NCBI RefSeq assembly: GCF_030816725.1
Contig: NZ_JAUSYG010000001.1
Coordinates: 1,364,001 to 1,428,000, forward strand
From: Pseudarthrobacter defluvii
Lineage (GTDB): Bacteria > Actinomycetota > Actinomycetes > Actinomycetales > Micrococcaceae
DNA: 64,000 bases
Direction of reading: 5' to 3'
The position numbers and the translations under genes are program-made. Positions 42,222-51,732 of the stretch are shown here, in pieces (within the stretch, counting starts at the first letter, position 1; each line of letters begins with the position of its first letter). A model generated the notes under the pieces. It saw nothing but the letters and a program-made list of their open reading frames with translations, ran no database searches and was not told the origin of the DNA.

Positions 42222-42376
42222 GATTGCCTTCACGACGCTTAGACCAACCTTTCGTCCCGGCGCACGTTGAGCGCCAAAGCCTCAAGCTTAGAGCAGGAAT
42301 ACTGCCGCGGCTCCGCAGGGCTTCCCGGTTCCACTAAGCTGGATTGGTAACTCGCACCGCAAAGTCAGGATCCTTC

Positions 42377-43300
42377 ATGTCCGTAGCAGCCGTAGTCGTG
42401 TCCTTCAACAGACTGGACTACCTGAAGAAGTGCCTCAGAGCTTTGGAAGCGCAGACACGTCCGCTCGATGAAATCATCGTGATCGAAAACGGATCCACTG
42501 ACGGCAGTGCTGAATATGTAACGCAAAACCATCCAGGAATCACGCTGTTCGAGACTGGGGCAAACTTGGGTGGTGCTGGAGGTTTCGCCTGGGGCGTTGA
42601 GTTGGCCATACAGAAAGGTCACAGTTTTGCGTGGCTGATGGATGATGACGCAGAGCCTCGGCCTGGAGCATTGGCGCCCCTCCTTGACGTCATGGAAAGT
42701 GATTCGCCACCTGCATTTGCAGCACCGCTCGTTCGAGACCAGAATGGGGCAGTCGTGCCGGGTAACCTGCCCCCAATATCCACGAATGCGGAATCCCAGC
42801 TCAGGGCGCAACGACTGGGTGGTACCGCCATTAGTCACACAACGTTTGTTGGAGCTTTGATTGACCTCAAGCTTGCGGCCGCCACGACGTTGCCTTATGC
42901 CGACTTCTTTATCTGGTTTGATGACGTCGAGTACACGCAGCGACTGGCGCGGTCCTCCTTCGGTGTCCTGCTTATGTCCTCCGAAGTGCAGCACCCTAAC
43001 AACGTTGCAGTTGTGGATATGGGCTGGCGCCTCTATTATTTCCTGCGCAACAGCCTATGGTTGACACGACTCGGCCGCCCTACCAAGGTCATGGCCTACC
43101 AACCGGTTGTCAGGTTTGTTGGGCTGGCCATACTGGCCGCAAGACAGTTCCCAGTCGCAAAAAGTAAGAAGACCTGGCTTTCCGGCACATTGCGTGGGTT
43201 GTATGCGGGCATGTTTACGTTGCCCAGGCCGCTGGAACCTGGTGAACTTTGGAACAGCTTGGGTCCGGAACGCCGGAGTAGCATCGCCAGCCGACTCTAG
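42377..43300 (+). CDS. GT2 glycosyltransferase (GlfT1/rhamnosyltransferase-like)
   Basis: A 307-residue GT-A fold enzyme: nucleotide-binding VAAVVVSFNRLDYLKKCL and ENGSTDGS, NLGGAGGFAWGVELA, the metal site LMDDDAEPRP, and the acceptor/catalytic stretch FFIWFDDVEYTQRL. The NLGGAGGF and DDD...DDVEY pattern resembles galactofuranosyl initiators such as GlfT1 and dTDP-rhamnosyltransferases. Start ATG 42377 follows AGGAT by 5 bases. Its TAG stop overlaps the TAG stop of the opposing gene by three bases (CTAG, 43297-43300). Confidence 0.85.
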   Translation: MSVAAVVVSFNRLDYLKKCLRALEAQTRPLDEIIVIENGSTDGSAEYVTQNHPGITLFETGANLGGAGGFAWGVELAIQKGHSFAWLMDDDAEPRPGALAPLLDVMESDSPPAFAAPLVRDQNGAVVPGNLPPISTNAESQLRAQRLGGTAISHTTFVGALIDLKLAAATTLPYADFFIWFDDVEYTQRLARSSFGVLLMSSEVQHPNNVAVVDMGWRLYYFLRNSLWLTRLGRPTKVMAYQPVVRFVGLAILAARQFPVAKSKKTWLSGTLRGLYAGMFTLPRPLEPGELWNSLGPERRSSIASRL

Positions 43301-44334
43301 CGGGCCACCTTCTTCAGGGGTGCGCCGAGCAGGATCTCTACGGCTCTGATGGCAGAAACGTTGTTGCGCAGGACCCCAGCCGCCAGTAAGCGGAAGAGCC
43401 GTGCGAAGTTCGGGGATGCATATGCTTGCAGGCTGTCCCTCAAGTCACCATCCGTGGTGAAGTGTCCTGTTGCCGTCCGTTCAAGCAGGGTTTCTGCCAT
43501 AAGGGTGCGCCATCCGAGCCCCGTTTTGTAGATAATGCGGCAGATACTCCGCGGGGACAAGCTTGCCTCGTACCTTTTGACGAACCGAACAGTGTTACGA
43601 ATTGATGTCGATAGGCGCTGCCGTGATTCTCCTACAACATTGGCGCCGTGCTGGATGTAGTCCTGCAGCACCAAGTTCTCAATGCTGACTCCGCCAGATG
43701 CCAAGGCGCAAAGCCCGATCCAGTGATCGTGGTACTGGGATGGAGCGGCCAGCGACGGGAACGGCAGTGCCAAATCAAGGACTTCGCGGCGAAACACGCA
43801 AAGTGATCCTGTCACCTGGTTACTGGCAATGAGATCGGCAGCTCGGACGTTTCTCCTGTTCGTGACCGTGCCCAAGGCCGGGTCTTGGCCTGCGGCAGAT
43901 ACGTCCGGTGTTACGACCCGTGCCTGGCCGGTCACCAGAGCTGCTCTTTCCAGCCCGGGAAGCAATTCTTCGAGCTTCCCGGGATACCAATAGTCGTCCT
44001 GGTCACTCAGGGCGACCCAGCGGGCTCTCTCCGGGACGGCTTTGAGTGCGCGTTCAAAGTTGTGGTGGAATCCAAGGCGGTCCTCGTACCCGAGCACGTG
44101 GAACCGGTCGTCATCACCGCAGGCGCGCCGAACCATGTCCGCAACCCGTCGGTAATCTCCGTCCACGGAGATGAGGCAGATAAAGTCGCTGTGGGTTTGG
44201 GCCTGGATAGACCGAAGCTGCCGGGCGAAGAGGGGCTCGTCCGGCTGGTAGGCGGCGAGCGCCACGGCACCGAAAGAGGAAACAAAACCGGCTGCGCCGG
44301 GTTGCTCCGGGGCTGTGTGTGGCTGCGGAATCAT
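43297..44334 (-). CDS. GT2 family glycosyltransferase
   Basis: A 345-residue GT2 enzyme with AVALAAYQPDEPLFARQLRS, VDGDYRRVADM and the metal-binding LSDQDDYWYPGKLEELL, the SDQDD signature of a GT2 subgroup seen in rhamnan and O-antigen loci. The C-terminal 100 residues are helical and basic. It is the last of three minus-strand glycosyltransferases joined by 4-base overlaps (45071, 44331), so the three are probably translated together and add consecutive sugars. The acceptor and donor are unknown; rhamnose is plausible given rml genes nearby. Confidence 0.85.
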   Translation of the reverse strand: MIPQPHTAPEQPGAAGFVSSFGAVALAAYQPDEPLFARQLRSIQAQTHSDFICLISVDGDYRRVADMVRRACGDDDRFHVLGYEDRLGFHHNFERALKAVPERARWVALSDQDDYWYPGKLEELLPGLERAALVTGQARVVTPDVSAAGQDPALGTVTNRRNVRAADLIASNQVTGSLCVFRREVLDLALPFPSLAAPSQYHDHWIGLCALASGGVSIENLVLQDYIQHGANVVGESRQRLSTSIRNTVRFVKRYEASLSPRSICRIIYKTGLGWRTLMAETLLERTATGHFTTDGDLRDSLQAYASPNFARLFRLLAAGVLRNNVSAIRAVEILLGAPLKKVAR

Positions 44335-45074
44335 CGGGCGTCAGCCTTCCTGCCCAGTGCCACAAAGAAGGCACGCAAGAGCATGATTCTGGCACGGAGG
44401 ATGACCGCGACGGGTCGGCGCGTCTTGGGGGTCGTGTTGTCGTCGTGCAGGCGCCGGGCCACTGTCGGTGCCGCCACATGGACCATGTCCCGGTTGCGGT
44501 TGGCCACAATGGCGATCCATTGGTCGTGGGTTTCTTTGAGGAATCCAGGGAATGGAAGTATGAGCTTCTTTGCCCGGGCCGTGAATGCCATGGTGCACCC
44601 GTAGTAGGGACGAATGCCGATCCACGTCGTAATCAGGTTCGCCATCCAGCGTCTGCTGTCCGATTCTTTGAGCTGGACCTTGTGATATTTGTTCGCCGGG
44701 CCACCAAACACAGTGAAATTGCTCGCGGCAAAGTCCTTGGCCTGTAGGGCGGCGACCAGGGTGTCAACACGTCCGGCCAGCCACACGTCGTCCTGGTCGG
44801 ACAGCATGATGTACTCACCTTTGCTTGCCGATATCGCCTTCTCGAAGCTGGCAACGTAACCAATGTTTTCCTTGTTACACAGGAGAATGATGCGCGGGTC
44901 TTCAAGCCGGCGGACGACCTCCAGCGTTGAGTCCTTCGAAGCGTCGTCCACAATGATGAGTTCGTCCTCGGAAGACAACTGCGCGAGGATGGAATCAACC
45001 TGTTCTGTGATGTAGTCCTGCCCGTTGTAGGTGGCCATGCAGACGGACACCCGCACCCTATCGTTTCCGCTCAT
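44331..45074 (-). CDS. GT2 family glycosyltransferase
   Basis: A 247-residue GT2 enzyme: VSVCMATYNGQDYITEQVDS, IIVDDASKDST, NKENIGYVASFEKAI and LSDQDDVWLAGRVD are the usual donor- and metal-binding motifs, with KETHDQWIAIVA as the likely acceptor-side motif. It belongs to the same SDQDD subgroup as its downstream neighbour, suggesting duplication. Start and stop both overlap neighbours by ATGA. Confidence 0.87.
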   Translation of the reverse strand: MSGNDRVRVSVCMATYNGQDYITEQVDSILAQLSSEDELIIVDDASKDSTLEVVRRLEDPRIILLCNKENIGYVASFEKAISASKGEYIMLSDQDDVWLAGRVDTLVAALQAKDFAASNFTVFGGPANKYHKVQLKESDSRRWMANLITTWIGIRPYYGCTMAFTARAKKLILPFPGFLKETHDQWIAIVANRNRDMVHVAAPTVARRLHDDNTTPKTRRPVAVILRARIMLLRAFFVALGRKADAR

Positions 45075-46000
45075 CTGCTAATCCTCTGCTGAAAATCCGG
45101 ATCGATCTTCCCGAGCCGCCCGAACCAGCCGTCCAGGCACCCTCGGACGAAGGCCCGGTATTGTCCCTTGCGGTTTGCTCCGTACATGATCCTGAAGAGA
45201 TCGCTGACGATTTGGAAACGGAGCCTGCGGAGTAGCCAGACCGGAAACCTGGCACCGTACTGCCGCCAGAGGTGGATCTGGTTGCGGGCCATGTAGTACA
45301 CCCGCCAAGGAGCATGCGAATGCACATGGCGTTTTCGGCCCAGGAACGAGACATGCCACCCGAAGAGCATCAATGGTTGTGCCTGACCCAGAGCATGAGT
45401 CATGTTGCAGCCCCTGCCGACCAGGGTTGCTAGACCGTGAGACCTGACGCGGAGGTTGTATTCGGAATCGACGAAGTCGATAAAGAGGCGCTCGTCGAGC
45501 ATGCCAACGGTGTTGAGTGTAGAAACCGGGATGACGGCACCAGACTGGAGGGGATCGAAGGCCTCAGGGAAACGGGCACCCCGGGTGAGAAGCGGAACGT
45601 TGAGTCCGTTGTGCGACTGGGCACTGACCAGGCCGACGTTGACGCCGCTGGTACGGGCCGCCGCGAAGGTTTCGAGTGCGGCGGCAATGTAGCCATCGTC
45701 GAGGGCGGAGTCCTGGTCGAGGGTGACCACGAAGTCCGGCGACCAGCTCTTCAGTGCTGTCTCGATGCCCGCATTCAGTGCTGCGGCGATCCCGACGTTG
45801 TCGGGCATGCGCACGACCGTGCACCCCAGGTCTTCCAACTCCCGCAGCACGCCGCTGGTCTGCTGGAAATCCGAGCCGTCGTCGACCACTACTGTATGGA
45901 TGACTTGCTGGTTGAGTTGCTTGACCCTCTCCGGCAGATCCTGGGGAGGGTGGAAGGCCGAAACTACGGCCACCACCCGCGGCTCACTCTGGTGCGTCAC
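45071..46000 (-). CDS. GT2 glycosyltransferase, rhamnosyltransferase-like
   Basis: A 309-residue GT2 enzyme with VVSAFHPPQDLPERVKQL, VVDDGSDF, NVGIAAALNAGIE, metal site TLDQDSALDDGY and acceptor motif LFIDFVDSEYNLRVRSHG. The DQDS and FIDxVDxExxLR pattern is typical of dTDP-rhamnosyltransferases such as RfbF/RfbN. The start is GTG 46000, with AGAAGGA upstream. It heads the three-gene minus-strand block. Confidence 0.86.
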   Translation of the reverse strand: MTHQSEPRVVAVVSAFHPPQDLPERVKQLNQQVIHTVVVDDGSDFQQTSGVLRELEDLGCTVVRMPDNVGIAAALNAGIETALKSWSPDFVVTLDQDSALDDGYIAAALETFAAARTSGVNVGLVSAQSHNGLNVPLLTRGARFPEAFDPLQSGAVIPVSTLNTVGMLDERLFIDFVDSEYNLRVRSHGLATLVGRGCNMTHALGQAQPLMLFGWHVSFLGRKRHVHSHAPWRVYYMARNQIHLWRQYGARFPVWLLRRLRFQIVSDLFRIMYGANRKGQYRAFVRGCLDGWFGRLGKIDPDFQQRISR

Positions 46001-46240
46001 GTCTTATGGTTCCTTCTCGCTTACCGAAATAGACCGTTCCTGTGCGTCAGGGAACTGCCAGACAGCAGGCTTCAGTCTACCGTTGGCCGTGGGCCCCTCC
46101 ATTCGGCTGCCCGTGGCCCCGCGCCCGCCTTTCAGGGAGAGTCCGGTGGGGAGGCCACGCGGTAGCATTGTCGGGGTGCTCATCTCCGGGCAGACAGATC
46201 CAAACCCTGTGAATCTTCAAGAAAAGGACCTACCTGGCAC

Positions 46241-47122
46241 ATGGCCATTGATGTATTGCTCCCCTACTATGGGGACGTCGACCTGATGAAACTTGCGGCC
46301 CAAAGCGTCATGAGCCAGCAGTTCGAGGATTGGCGCCTCATAGTGGTCGACGACGGGTACCCGAGCCCGGAACCCCAGCGCTGGTTCGAGTCCATGTCGG
46401 ATCCCCGGGTGACCTACCAAAAAAACGAAACGAACCTTGGTGCCAACGGCAATTACCGCAAGGCGCTGGAGCTGGCCGAGGCGCCTATTGTGGTCGTTAT
46501 GGGGGCGGACGACATCATGCTGCCGAACTACCTGGATGTTGTCGCTAAGGCGTTTGACGCGTACCCGGAAGCCAGCGTCGTGCAGCCCGGTGTGCAGGTC
46601 ATCGACGAAAAGGGCCGTGCGTGTTCGCCGCTGGTTGACGTCGTGAAAAGGATTTATGCCCCGTCGACCAAATCCACCGTTCTCCTCCAGGGGGAGAAGA
46701 TGGCCACCAGCCTGGTTCGTGCTGACTGGGCATATTTCCCGTCCCTTGCGTGGCGGACAGACGTCATTCGGCGCATCGGCTTCACAGAGGGCCTGCATGT
46801 GGTCCAGGACCTTGCGCTGCTGTTGGACATCGCCGCCGAGGGCGGCTCCATGGTGGTGGATCCGACGCTGTCATTCCTCTACCGCCGGCATTCCGCATCG
46901 GATTCGTCGGTTAAGGCCCTCGATGGACGCCGGTTCGACGAAGAGCGGGCATTCTTTGAAGGACAGGCACGGCGTTTCCGCCAGCTCGGCTGGAGTGGGA
47001 CGGCCCGGGCTGCATCCTTCCACACAACGTCACGCTTGAACGCGGCCACCCTCGTCGCCCGTTCACTGATGATTGGAAAGACCGATTCACTGCCGAGGCT
47101 GCTGAAGCACGTGGTCTCCTGA
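46241..47122 (+). CDS. GT2 family glycosyltransferase
   Basis: A 293-residue GT2 enzyme: AIDVLLPYYGDVDLMKLAAQ, VVDDGYPSPEP, NLGANGNYRKALELA and the unusual metal motif MGADDIMLPNY (ADD in place of DxD). The C-terminal part (LHVVQDLALLLDIAAEGG) contains the acceptor-side Asp. ATG 46241 has AAGGAC upstream at slightly long spacing. It is a single-gene unit between divergent and convergent neighbours, ending in a strong terminator. Confidence 0.85.
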   Translation: MAIDVLLPYYGDVDLMKLAAQSVMSQQFEDWRLIVVDDGYPSPEPQRWFESMSDPRVTYQKNETNLGANGNYRKALELAEAPIVVVMGADDIMLPNYLDVVAKAFDAYPEASVVQPGVQVIDEKGRACSPLVDVVKRIYAPSTKSTVLLQGEKMATSLVRADWAYFPSLAWRTDVIRRIGFTEGLHVVQDLALLLDIAAEGGSMVVDPTLSFLYRRHSASDSSVKALDGRRFDEERAFFEGQARRFRQLGWSGTARAASFHTTSRLNAATLVARSLMIGKTDSLPRLLKHVVS

Positions 47123-47138
47123 ACCTAGCCTTAAACGA

Positions 47139-47181
47139 CAGGTGGCTGCCCCGGAGTGCCGGGACAGCCACCTGTTTTTTT
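47139..47181 (+). terminator. Rho-independent terminator after the GT2 gene
   Basis: A 16-base stem (47139-47154 with 47159-47174, one G-U-type mismatch), a 4-base loop AGTG, and a run of seven T (47175-47181). It directly follows the glycosyltransferase and precedes the convergent DUF2304 gene. Confidence 0.9.
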
Positions 47182-47187
47182 GCCTAA

Positions 47188-47586
47188 TTATGCGGGAGGC
47201 AGTGCGTCCGGGCGTGGCCCGCTGCCCGCAGCGCCGCCTCCGGACGTTCCGGATTCGAGCTCCTGCATCTTGAGGCGAAGGATGCCAACCTCCTCAGCCA
47301 GGACACGGATCTCATCCTCCGCCTGCGACTGCTCGAAGGACAGGTGCAGGCAAACTGAAACCAGCAGCACCAGCGCTACTGCGAATAACAGGTTTGAGGG
47401 CACCTTCACGCCGAGCACGCCGCTCAACCAGAAGAGCAGTTGCGGGAACGCAGCCAGGACCAGCACCCCGATGCCGATGATGATCCAGATAACGGCGTAC
47501 TTTTCACGCAGGTGGCGGCGCCGGAGCATTTCGAAGATGATGACCAAAATGACCAGCACAAAGATGAAGCCAACGAGGGTGGCCAT
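47188..47586 (-). CDS. DUF2304 membrane protein
   Basis: A 132-residue protein with two or three membrane helices (LVGFIFVLVILVIIFEML, YAVIWIIIGIGVLVLAAFP, LLFAVALVLLVSVCLHLSF), then a short coiled coil (EQSQAEDEIRVLAEEVGILRL equivalent region) and a Gly/Ser-rich tail. DUF2304 genes commonly sit beside a Dpm1-like glycosyltransferase and are thought to partner with it in making or flipping polyprenyl-phosphate sugars. That gene is immediately upstream here (8 bases). Confidence 0.88.
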   Translation of the reverse strand: MATLVGFIFVLVILVIIFEMLRRRHLREKYAVIWIIIGIGVLVLAAFPQLLFWLSGVLGVKVPSNLLFAVALVLLVSVCLHLSFEQSQAEDEIRVLAEEVGILRLKMQELESGTSGGGAAGSGPRPDALPPA

Positions 47587-47594
47587 GGAAACTC

Positions 47595-48326
47595 CTAGTT
47601 GGACGACGGTTCGATTTTCTTGCGCGTCAACGCAAAAAGGAGGGCAAATGCTGACCGGCCCAGGTAGATGGCCGCTTTGACCGGGTCATGGCTGGGAGTT
47701 CCCCCCTGCCGTTCACGCATCGAAACGCCCACCTGGCGCACAGTGCACCCAGACCTGATGGCGACGACGAGCGAATCGATGGTGTCACCGAGATACTCTG
47801 CGGGGTAATGGTCCACATACTGCCTAATGGCCTTGGCATTGGCTGCGCGGAATCCTGACGTCACATCCGTCAGGCGAGTCCCGGCAATCCGCGAAATGGT
47901 CCAGGCAAGAACGTTCATGGCCCACTTGCGGGGCCCGCGCACCGTGTAATTCCCTTTATCCGCGAAACGGGCGCCGATGACGATGTCCGCTTCCTGGAGT
48001 CCGTCCAGGACAGCCTTGATGTCACGGGGATCGTGCTGGCCATCCGAGTCCACCTGAATGACCCGCGTGTACCCATGCATCTTGGCGTACTTGAAGCCAG
48101 TTCGCATAGCGCCGCCCACGCCCATATTGAAAGGGAGCTGCACCACCAGTGCGCCGGCGTCGCGTGCAACCTGTGCGGTGTTGTCCCGGGATCCATCGTC
48201 AACAACGAGGACGTTGCAGTCGGGCCCGAACTCGAACACTTCCCGGATGGTGTTGCCGATAGCTTCGGATTCGTTCCATGCCGGCATGATCACCAGGGTA
48301 CGGTGGGCTTGCTCTGCAGGAGTCAT
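47595..48326 (-). CDS. GT2 glycosyltransferase, dolichyl/polyprenyl-phosphate sugar synthase-like
   Basis: A 243-residue DPM1-like GT2: TLVIMPAWNESEAIGNTIRE, VVDDGSRDNT, NMGVGGAMRTGFKYA, metal site VDSDGQHDPRD and the conserved DVTSGFRAANAKAIRQY. It has no C-terminal membrane domain, and the DUF2304 protein encoded next may supply one. It likely makes a polyprenyl-phosphate sugar used by the GT-C-type membrane proteins of the locus. ATG 48326 overlaps the rmlCD stop. Confidence 0.88.
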   Translation of the reverse strand: MTPAEQAHRTLVIMPAWNESEAIGNTIREVFEFGPDCNVLVVDDGSRDNTAQVARDAGALVVQLPFNMGVGGAMRTGFKYAKMHGYTRVIQVDSDGQHDPRDIKAVLDGLQEADIVIGARFADKGNYTVRGPRKWAMNVLAWTISRIAGTRLTDVTSGFRAANAKAIRQYVDHYPAEYLGDTIDSLVVAIRSGCTVRQVGVSMRERQGGTPSHDPVKAAIYLGRSAFALLFALTRKKIEPSSN

Positions 48327-49747
48327 GCGTTATCGGTTTCCGCCTTCAAGTAGGCGGCAAGCCTGGCTCCGGCGTCGGCTATGTCAAAACCTGTGGACTG
48401 TGCCTTGATCAGATTCAGGCCGCTGTTGAGTGGTCTTGGAGCCGCCGCTTTGTCCTTGAAGTACTCAGCTGTGGTGATGCCTGTGACATCAGCCCGGGAT
48501 GCTCCGGATTGCTCGTAGACGTCTCCGGCGATATCCGCCCAGCTTTTCACCTGGCCGTCATTGCTGAAGTTGTACGTTCCGTAGGCCGCGTCCCGATCGA
48601 GCAGGTGCCGAATGAAGGCTGCAATGTCGTCGGTGAAAGTCAGCCTGCCCTTTTGATCGTTTACGACTGAGGGTTTGACGCCTTTGCGCGCAAGGCTGGC
48701 CATGGTGCGGACAAAATTGTTGCCTTCCCCGATGACCCAGCTCGTCCTGACGATGTAATGGCGCGGAACAACACTGACAACAGCGTCCCCAGCCGCCTTG
48801 GTTTGCCCGTAGACCCCCAGCGGGGTGAAGGGCTCTTCCTCGTCGTGACTGTCCCGGGTTCCGTCAAAGACATAGTCCGACGAGACGTGAACCAAAGCAA
48901 GGTTATGCTCGACGGCGGCACGCGCCAGTTGCGCCACGGCCGCAACGTTGATGGCCCAGGAGGCGGCCCGACCCTCTGCAGTTTCGGCAGCGTCGACGGC
49001 TGTGTAGGCCGCCGCGTTGATGATGGTGGAGTAGTTCTTCCAGTTCCTGCTGGAGAAACTGTCCTCACTGCTGAGGTCAAACTCCGCCCGGCCTGCGAAC
49101 TCAACTGTTGTGTCGCCGTCGTACGTTGCGCGCAGCGCCCTGCCCAGTTGCCCATCGGCACCCACCACGAGAGTTTTCTTCCCAGGCATTGGTGCGACGT
49201 CAGCCATCCGGGGGTGCGCCTTGTCCTTGGCCGAGAGTTCAGCCTGGGCAAGTGGAATCGGCCACTCGATCGCCGCTGTCTCATCTGCCAGATTCAGGAA
49301 GGTGTACTGACCCTGCGCATCTGCGGACCAGTGGTCATTCACCAGGTAGGTGTAGGCCGTGTTGTCCTCGAGTGTCTGGAAGGCGTTGCCAACACCCCGG
49401 GGTATGAAGATGGCCTGGCTCGGATCAAGCTCGGCTGTAAAGACGGCGCCAAATGACGGGCCTTCCCGCAGGTCGACCCATGCCCCGAAGATACGTCCGG
49501 TCGCAACCGAGATGAACTTGTCCCAAGGCTCGGCGTGGATCCCGCGGGTGGTCCCAGCTTTTTCGTTATAGGAAATGTTGTTCTGGACCGGCTGAAAATC
49601 GGGCAGTCCAAGGGCTACCATTTTCTCCCGCTGCCAGTTCTCCTTGAACCAGCCCCGGTTGTCGCCGTGCACCGGAAGGTCATAGAGGACGACGCCGGGA
49701 ATGGGTGTTTCGTGAGCGGCAAGATTTTTTGAGAATGTCAGGGACAT
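48323..49747 (-). CDS. rmlCD: bifunctional dTDP-4-dehydrorhamnose 3,5-epimerase / reductase (RmlC-RmlD fusion)
   Basis: A 474-residue fusion catalysing the last two steps of dTDP-L-rhamnose synthesis. Residues 1-185 form the RmlC cupin (GWFKENWQREKM, NISYNEKAGTTRGIHAEP with active-site His at 71, then K77). Residues 190-474 form RmlD, an SDR reductase with the NADPH loop GADGQLGRA (196-204), SSDYVFDGT and the catalytic YGQTK. The fusion occurs in Micrococcales and some other actinobacteria. It follows rmlB by 3 bases and overlaps the next gene by ATGA, so one transcript covers rmlB-rmlCD-GT2-DUF2304. Confidence 0.95.
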   Translation of the reverse strand: MSLTFSKNLAAHETPIPGVVLYDLPVHGDNRGWFKENWQREKMVALGLPDFQPVQNNISYNEKAGTTRGIHAEPWDKFISVATGRIFGAWVDLREGPSFGAVFTAELDPSQAIFIPRGVGNAFQTLEDNTAYTYLVNDHWSADAQGQYTFLNLADETAAIEWPIPLAQAELSAKDKAHPRMADVAPMPGKKTLVVGADGQLGRALRATYDGDTTVEFAGRAEFDLSSEDSFSSRNWKNYSTIINAAAYTAVDAAETAEGRAASWAINVAAVAQLARAAVEHNLALVHVSSDYVFDGTRDSHDEEEPFTPLGVYGQTKAAGDAVVSVVPRHYIVRTSWVIGEGNNFVRTMASLARKGVKPSVVNDQKGRLTFTDDIAAFIRHLLDRDAAYGTYNFSNDGQVKSWADIAGDVYEQSGASRADVTGITTAEYFKDKAAAPRPLNSGLNLIKAQSTGFDIADAGARLAAYLKAETDNA

Positions 49748-49750
49748 TTG

Positions 49751-50755
<1,005 letters not shown>

Positions 50756-50796
50756 CTAGACTACCGGATTTGCTGCTGCCCTAAGCGAAGGGAAAG

Positions 50797-51672
50797 ATGG
50801 GGGACATGCGAGGAATAATACTTGCCGGCGGAACCGGCTCCAGGCTTCACCCCATCACCCTGGGTGTCAGCAAGCAGTTGGTACCGGTCTACGACAAGCC
50901 GATGATTTACTACCCGCTGTCGACCCTGATCCTTGCAGGTATCCGGGACATCCTGATCATCACGACTCCCCACGACGCGGAGCAGTTTGAGCGCCTGCTC
51001 GGGGACGGTTCCCGATTCGGTGTTTCCATCACGTACAAGCAGCAGCCATCGCCGGATGGGTTGGCCCAGGCCTTTGTCCTCGGCGCTGACCACATCGGAG
51101 ACGACAGTGTTGCGCTGGTGCTGGGCGACAACATTTTCTATGGCCAGGGCATGGGCACCCAACTGCGCCGCTTCAAGACCATCGACGGGGGAGCCGTCTT
51201 CGGATACTGGGTCAAAGATCCGTCCGCCTACGGCGTGGTGGAGTTCGACGACAACGGCAAAGCTCTGTCACTGGAAGAGAAACCGGCTGCTCCAAAGAGC
51301 CACTATGCGGTTCCCGGCCTCTACTTCTATGACAACAATGTTGTTGACATCGCCAAGAACCTAAAGCCCTCTGCACGCGGGGAACTGGAAATTACCGACG
51401 TAAACCGGATCTATCTGGAAGCCGGTAAGCTCCAGGTCGAAATTCTGCCCCGCGGAACCGCCTGGCTTGATACCGGCACATTCAATGACCTCAACGACGC
51501 CTCGAACTTCATTCGCACCGTCGAAAATCGGCAAGGACTGAAAATCGGTGCCCCTGAGGAGATTTCATGGCGCCTCGGGTTCCTCACCGACGAGGAGCTT
51601 CGCGAGCGTGCCGAGCCGTTGGTCAAGAGCGGCTACGGGGCATACCTGCTGGAGCTCCTCGCTGAGAAGTAG
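50797..51672 (+). CDS. rmlA: glucose-1-phosphate thymidylyltransferase
   Basis: RmlA makes dTDP-glucose from dTTP and glucose-1-phosphate, the first step to dTDP-rhamnose. The 291-residue product has the nucleotide loop [59 protein letters not shown] and [13 protein letters not shown] 50797 has AAGGGA close upstream; ATG 50806 (MRGIILAGG) is the family-typical start and equally possible. It ends in a long perfect hairpin. Confidence 0.96.
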   Translation: MGDMRGIILAGGTGSRLHPITLGVSKQLVPVYDKPMIYYPLSTLILAGIRDILIITTPHDAEQFERLLGDGSRFGVSITYKQQPSPDGLAQAFVLGADHIGDDSVALVLGDNIFYGQGMGTQLRRFKTIDGGAVFGYWVKDPSAYGVVEFDDNGKALSLEEKPAAPKSHYAVPGLYFYDNNVVDIAKNLKPSARGELEITDVNRIYLEAGKLQVEILPRGTAWLDTGTFNDLNDASNFIRTVENRQGLKIGAPEEISWRLGFLTDEELRERAEPLVKSGYGAYLLELLAEK

Positions 51673-51683
51673 TTTTGGGGCCG

Positions 51684-51732
51684 GGCACGAATAAGGGGGT
51701 GAAGCCACTGGCTTCACCCCCTTATTCGTGCC
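51684..51732. terminator. bidirectional terminator between rmlA and the GH25 gene
   Basis: A perfect 24-base inverted repeat (51684-51707 and 51709-51732) around one central base, GGCACGAATAAGGGGGTGAA and its complement. It runs into the stop codon of the convergent muramidase gene (TAG complement at 51732-51734). Very long for a terminator; it probably serves both transcripts. Confidence 0.82.
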
